From Candidatus Hodarchaeota archaeon (GTDB taxonomy: Archaea > Asgardarchaeota > Heimdallarchaeia > Hodarchaeales > Hodarchaeaceae), in contig JAEOSP010000772.1 in the NCBI GenBank assembly GCA_016840305.1, forward strand, positions 1-17,647: a stretch of 17,647 nucleotides of DNA, given 5' to 3'. Positions 14,628 to 17,647 of this stretch are shown in pieces; the stretch's first letter is position 1, and the number at the start of each line of letters is the position of its first letter. The position numbers and the translations under genes are program-made. Under the pieces are notes generated by a model that saw only the letters and a list, made by a program, of their open reading frames with translations, ran no database searches and was not told the DNA's origin.

Positions 14628-15503
14628 ATGAAGTCCGCTGACTATTATAAAACTCTTGGTGTAACAAAAAATGCCACTAAGGAACAAATAAAGAAAGCTT
14701 ATCGTAAATTAGCCCTCAAATATCATCCCGATCGTGCAAAAAAAAGTGGTATGGATCCTAAGGTCTCCGAGGAGAAATTTAAAGAGATATCAGAAGCATA
14801 TTCAGTCTTATCTGACGATGCAAAACGTCAACAATTCGATCAGTTTGGTGCTGATTTCTTTTCCAGTCGAGGTGGCCAAGCATACACTTCTAATATCGAT
14901 CCGTTTGAAATCTTCTCGCAATTTTTTGGTGGGGTTAGATCTGGCGGTTTTTCTTTTGGTAATATGAGTGGTTCCCCTTTTGGTGGTCGTCAAACTCGGT
15001 CATCACCTCCTCAGAAGGGTTCTGATATTCAGATTTCATTTAAAATCAATACATCTGAACTAGTTGGAGCTTCTGATTCAATAAAGAAAACCATTAACCT
15101 CAAACGACGATTCGCCGATGGTAGTGAAAAAATTGAAAAAATACGTATACCCATTCCTCACGATGTAGAAGATGGTAAAGTTTTACGGATTCCTAACAAA
15201 GGGAATGTGGGGAAAAGAGGAGGACCAGCTGGGGATTTGTTAGTTAAGATTGCTTTGAAGGATGATATACTGGCAATTCCAATCTCAGTTTTTCTCGCAA
15301 TACGAGGAAGTGAAGGACTAACAATTAAATCACCTTCTGGTGATCGATTAACAGGCATCATCCCCCCAAATACACGTCATGGTGAAATTATAAGTTTTAG
15401 AAATGAAATGGATAAAGTGAAAAAAGTTAAAGTTATTTATAAGTATCCATCAAAATTAAATGAGAAACAGATATCATTACTCACTGAACTTATTAAATCT
15501 TAA
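14628..15503 (+). CDS. dnaJ: DnaJ-like (type B, CbpA/DNAJB-like) Hsp40 cochaperone
   Basis: The protein stimulates Hsp70/DnaK ATPase activity and delivers client proteins. Residues 5-74 form a J domain with HPD at 33-35, followed by a Gly/Phe-rich linker (about 75-125: [20 protein letters not shown]). Residues about 132-290 form the two beta-rich client-binding domains ([33 protein letters not shown]). The cysteine zinc-finger domain of canonical DnaJ is absent and no Cys is visible, so this is a type II (class B) Hsp40 like CbpA or eukaryotic DNAJB. At 291 residues it is close to CbpA length. The start follows CTGGAG. The 3' end overlaps the convergent 106-residue gene by 11 bases. No DnaK or GrpE gene is in the window. 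Confidence 0.9.
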   Translation: MKSADYYKTLGVTKNATKEQIKKAYRKLALKYHPDRAKKSGMDPKVSEEKFKEISEAYSVLSDDAKRQQFDQFGADFFSSRGGQAYTSNIDPFEIFSQFFGGVRSGGFSFGNMSGSPFGGRQTRSSPPQKGSDIQISFKINTSELVGASDSIKKTINLKRRFADGSEKIEKIRIPIPHDVEDGKVLRIPNKGNVGKRGGPAGDLLVKIALKDDILAIPISVFLAIRGSEGLTIKSPSGDRLTGIIPPNTRHGEIISFRNEMDKVKKVKVIYKYPSKLNEKQISLLTELIKS

Positions 15504-15813
15504 TTTTTCCTGATAATTGAAGATTTATGAGTAGTTTTTTACCTATTTTTTCAAGGATGGAGTCAAAACCTCTTTCAAGGACTTTATTTATTGTATAACG
15601 ATTAACAGGCTTGAGACGATGTTTTACACCTTCATCAAAATATGTCAGAACAAACTTAACTGGGTACACTCCGAAGTCTGTTGAAATATTTTTAGTGATT
15701 ATTCCTAGGGCAATACCTGTTGAGTCAGTTATGGTTTGGTCGCAATATTCTTTTAGACGAGACCACTCTGTAAATTTTCCTTCTACTACTATCGTTGCAA
15801 TATATTTGTCCAT
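15493..15813 (-). CDS. Small hypothetical protein, 106 residues
   Basis: The frame encodes a soluble alpha/beta-looking protein starting [17 protein letters not shown], with one Cys and a basic C-terminus ([18 protein letters not shown]). No motif or family is recognised. The ATG at 15813 lies 7 bases downstream (minus strand) of the TTTGTC palindrome at 15821-15833, so that site would sit in its leader or at its promoter. Its stop region overlaps the end of the DnaJ-like gene by 11 bases, tail to tail. The length, the sensible composition and the absence of a better frame support a real gene. Confidence 0.62.
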   Translation of the reverse strand: MDKYIATIVVEGKFTEWSRLKEYCDQTITDSTGIALGIITKNISTDFGVYPVKFVLTYFDEGVKHRLKPVNRYTINKVLERGFDSILEKIGKKLLINLQLSGKIKI

Positions 15814-15818
15814 GATCG

Positions 15819-15841
15819 TTTTTGTCCGACAAATTCAGTCA
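15819..15841. repeat. Left copy of 23-bp inverted repeat with 13-bp palindromic core
   Basis: The core TTTGTCCGACAAA (15821-15833) is a perfect odd palindrome. With its flanks the 23 bases match the reverse complement of 17528-17550 at 22 positions. The two copies bracket the 512-residue gene. The left copy is 5 bases from the start codon of the minus-strand 106-residue gene, so it may be an operator. The matched flanks beyond the palindrome suggest a longer conserved element. Confidence 0.65.
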
Positions 15842-15926
15842 GGAGATTTCTTCCCTCTAATGACTTTGTCAATTTTTCTATTGAGAAGATCATAAAAAGT
15901 ATTTCAACCTTGAGCATTTTCAAAGT

Positions 15927-15935
15927 GTATAAAAA
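15927..15935 (+). promoter_or_regulatory. TATA-like box of the 512-residue gene
   Basis: GTATAAAAA lies about 45 bases upstream of ATG 15978, predicting a transcript start near 15955-15960 and a leader of about 20 bases carrying the GGAGGATC ribosome binding site at 15960-15967. Confidence 0.45.
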
Positions 15936-15977
15936 CGACTACCAAACCTGTACATTTTTGGAGGATCGCTTTTAACA

Positions 15978-17516
15978 ATGACATACCGTCGAGAGACTTG
16001 GAATCGATTTTTATCAACGATTCTCTCTCAAATTCCTCCCCTTATTTCTCAGTACGCTTCACATGAACAAGATATTCTTACACCATTCTATAATTTATTA
16101 ACGCAGAATAAAGTCGATACATACAAACAACGGGAGCATTTTTTGGAGCAATTGAAAATACTCACAAATGAATATTACAATTTAGACCGTTACATTAATA
16201 CCCCATTCCTCTGGTTCTCTGTAACTTTCCTTTTGAATGCACAGCGTCTATTAATTGAAGCATCCTTTCATGCTGATACATTTATTCAATATCTAGTGAG
16301 GGCGTTGAGAGGTGATGACGAAGTGTTGGGAGTTTTTCAACTATTACGTCAAAAAAGCTCTATAAACGATATTAAATGGGAAAAACTTCAGTATTATTGT
16401 AACACGGACCTAAGCGACCCTCTCACCGAGAAACAACTTGAAATAATTAAGGTTCTATATGCTCTAGTAAATAAAACTTCGATTCAAGGCATGAATCAAT
16501 ATTACATTACCAAAGAGATCTCGGAAAAAGTATCAGTAAATAAGAAATTTAGGGGATTACATCACTTCTTTTCAAGGTTAGATGCAAGATGGGGAGTTTG
16601 GATGTTTCCACTCGCATTTGAATTAAGTTCAGTTATGTTTATGGTGAAAGTTCACAAATCAAATTCAGATTTTAATTTAACTGCTTTCAAACTTGATAGT
16701 AATTTCGTTATGGGAATGAGTAATGTCTACCAACTCCTTGAAGAAGATAATATCTTCTCAGGATTTGTTTACGTCCCAAAAAGATTACTCAGTGTATTAA
16801 TTGAATATTTCAAAGAAAATGAAGATAGTAATCAAATTGAAATAATCTATTTAGAGCCGATCACATCAGTTCAAGCAGGAACATCTTTAGCACTGTATTT
16901 ACCAGGAATTGGCTGGGAGAGTCAAGTTATTCCTGAGAAATTCTTGAATTCTGTCGAAAAAAGAGAGAAATTCAAGACAGATGGCCTTTTAGAAAGTGTT
17001 TCTAGTGTTACCCCAAAAATGAAGATTAGAAAATTCACTTATAACGATTTAGAAATTCCTGAGCAAGCTATAAAACTTTATATCAAGACTTACTCCGCCT
17101 TATCCTTTGCAAATCTTCCTATTGGACTTAAAGGTGATTTTCAGACTTCAGCTATAACCCAATCCGATTTAGCTCTACTATCGAAGTTTTTTGCTAAGAG
17201 AATTGCTGCGCCGACGTTTCAATTGCGTAATGCTCTTTCAGAATTTAGTCTCGACATGTTTTGGATGGAGATTCCGCAAAATTCTTCTAGAACTACTCTA
17301 ACCTTCCTCCATTGGCTGCCAATGTCATCAGTTATTTCCACAGAGGATAAATGCGTCCTTATTACCCAACTTACACCTAATATCTTTAATTGGGTAAAAA
17401 AGAAATTAGGCTGGAACATCTTTCCAATCCAACCAATTTTTCGATCAAAGGTTATGATAGATAACTTTTATAATTATCAGGATCTGCAATGGATGACTCC
17501 TCAGTTATTAGAATGA
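15978..17516 (+). CDS. Large orphan protein (512 residues) with probable winged helix
   Basis: The soluble 512-residue product is not recognised. Residues 1-150 are mainly helical. Residues about 150-215 read like a winged-helix module: LTEKQLEIIKVLYALV, then YYITKEISEKVSVNKKFRGLHHFFSRLD, then aromatic WGVWMF. This resembles the spacing of LTxxQxxILxxL regulators. The C-terminal ~290 residues are mixed alpha/beta with no transmembrane segment or metal-binding motif I can identify. The start ATG follows GGAGGATC with ten-base spacing, and base composition matches its neighbours. The gene is bracketed by a 23-bp inverted repeat, and no transposase or recombinase motif is visible. A DNA-binding or regulatory role is possible but weakly supported. 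Confidence 0.75.
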   Translation: MTYRRETWNRFLSTILSQIPPLISQYASHEQDILTPFYNLLTQNKVDTYKQREHFLEQLKILTNEYYNLDRYINTPFLWFSVTFLLNAQRLLIEASFHADTFIQYLVRALRGDDEVLGVFQLLRQKSSINDIKWEKLQYYCNTDLSDPLTEKQLEIIKVLYALVNKTSIQGMNQYYITKEISEKVSVNKKFRGLHHFFSRLDARWGVWMFPLAFELSSVMFMVKVHKSNSDFNLTAFKLDSNFVMGMSNVYQLLEEDNIFSGFVYVPKRLLSVLIEYFKENEDSNQIEIIYLEPITSVQAGTSLALYLPGIGWESQVIPEKFLNSVEKREKFKTDGLLESVSSVTPKMKIRKFTYNDLEIPEQAIKLYIKTYSALSFANLPIGLKGDFQTSAITQSDLALLSKFFAKRIAAPTFQLRNALSEFSLDMFWMEIPQNSSRTTLTFLHWLPMSSVISTEDKCVLITQLTPNIFNWVKKKLGWNIFPIQPIFRSKVMIDNFYNYQDLQWMTPQLLE

Positions 17517-17561
17517 AAAGTAATACATGACTAAATTTGTCGGACAAAAAAAATTACTTTT
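17516..17561. repeat. Stem-forming repeat AAAAGTAAT/ATTACTTTT around right palindrome
   Basis: Arms at 17516-17524 and 17553-17561 are exact 9-bp reverse complements enclosing the 23-bp element. The first arm overlaps the TGA stop codon's final A (17516) of the 512-residue gene, and a T-run follows the second arm. It could form the 3' hairpin of that gene's mRNA, while A8 at 17546-17553 gives a T-tract for any minus-strand transcript. Confidence 0.45.
17528..17550. repeat. Right copy of 23-bp inverted repeat with 13-bp palindromic core
   Basis: The core TTTGTCGGACAAA (17536-17548) is the partner of the element at 15819-15841, in opposite orientation, with one mismatch over 23 bases. It lies 12 bases after the stop of the 512-residue gene and just before the GC-richer end segment, so it could control whatever follows on the plus strand. 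Confidence 0.65.
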
Positions 17562-17562
17562 T

Positions 17563-17647
17563 AGAGTCACGACGGGATGAGTCACGCATCCCCTATCCGG
17601 CAGGACAGAACAAGTAAAACTGAACCGACCTTTAGGACTACTTGAAA
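17563..17647. other. GC-richer, foldable segment at right edge, possible RNA gene
   Basis: Base composition rises to roughly half G+C against about one third elsewhere. GGGATG and CATCCC (about 17573-17591) can form a six-pair hairpin, and GAGTCACG occurs twice 15 bases apart. Only very short reading frames with atypical codons are present. In AT-rich archaea such islands are often structured RNAs, but I cannot match this to tRNA, rRNA, SRP RNA, RNase P RNA or a box C/D RNA, and the window ends before the element is complete. Strand is not determined. Confidence 0.35.

Noticed and set aside
15819..17550. Classical transposon with terminal inverted repeats
   Set aside because: The enclosed protein shows no transposase motif, there is no target-site duplication, and the repeat core is itself palindromic, which fits a regulator site better.
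17563..17647. Archaeal 16S rRNA 5' end on the minus strand, from a short TCCTGCCGGA match
   Set aside because: Only about ten bases agree, and the flanking sequence does not follow the 16S pattern on either side.

Overview
This 17.6-kb AT-rich window most likely comes from an archaeon, and an Asgard lineage is my best guess. The evidence for archaea is a TrmB-family regulator, an HTH_34-type winged-helix regulator, TATA-like boxes about 25-30 bases upstream of start codons with little or no leader, and T-tract 3' ends. The Asgard guess rests on the mixture of archaeal regulators with bacterial-type ATP-PFK, GT35 glucan phosphorylase, TetR and a zinc-finger-free Hsp40. No rRNA or other phylogenetic marker is present, so it is inference. 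No tRNA, CRISPR array, insertion sequence or replication origin was seen, and no gene-free stretch exceeds 300 bases.

Layout. 1-129 (-): N-terminus of an ABC ATPase running off the left edge, apparently leaderless. 278-1337 (+): a six-helix membrane protein overlapping a winged-helix regulator. 1365-2165 (-): TrmB-type regulator, divergent from 2361-5581 (+), an ABC-2 exporter operon (ATPase plus two permeases). The ATPase has Asn in place of the switch-loop His. The shared intergenic region carries two palindromes, one enclosing the operon's TATA box. 5643-6515 (-): CPBP membrane protease. 6688-7200 (+): small SAM methyltransferase. 7303-9408 (+): alpha-glucan phosphorylase. 9445-10032 (-): protein with a Pro/Lys/Glu-rich tail and a helix-hairpin-helix domain. 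10208-11182 (+): ATP-dependent phosphofructokinase. 11195-12349 (-) and 12494-13105 (+): alpha/beta hydrolase divergent from a TetR regulator, separated by an array of four 14-bp operator-like repeats. 13151-13954 (-): polytopic membrane orphan. 14039-14422 (+): thioredoxin. 14628-15503 (+): DnaJ-like cochaperone. 15493-15813 (-): 106-residue orphan. 15978-17516 (+): 512-residue orphan. The last ~90 bases are GC-richer, foldable and non-coding in appearance.

How the genes fit together. The two best-understood local circuits are regulator/target pairs: TrmB with the ABC-2 exporter, and TetR with the hydrolase. Glucan phosphorylase and PFK link storage-glucan breakdown to glycolysis but are not in one operon. 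Thioredoxin and the DnaJ-like protein are adjacent protein-homeostasis genes with their own promoters.

The least expected signal is a 13-bp palindrome, TTTGTC-S-GACAAA. It occurs in inverted orientation on both sides of the 512-residue orphan, inside a 23-bp near-identical inverted repeat. A one-mismatch version lies in the divergent region at the left edge, and a weaker relative lies just before the glucan phosphorylase start. It may be a shared operator, or the pair may bound a cassette.
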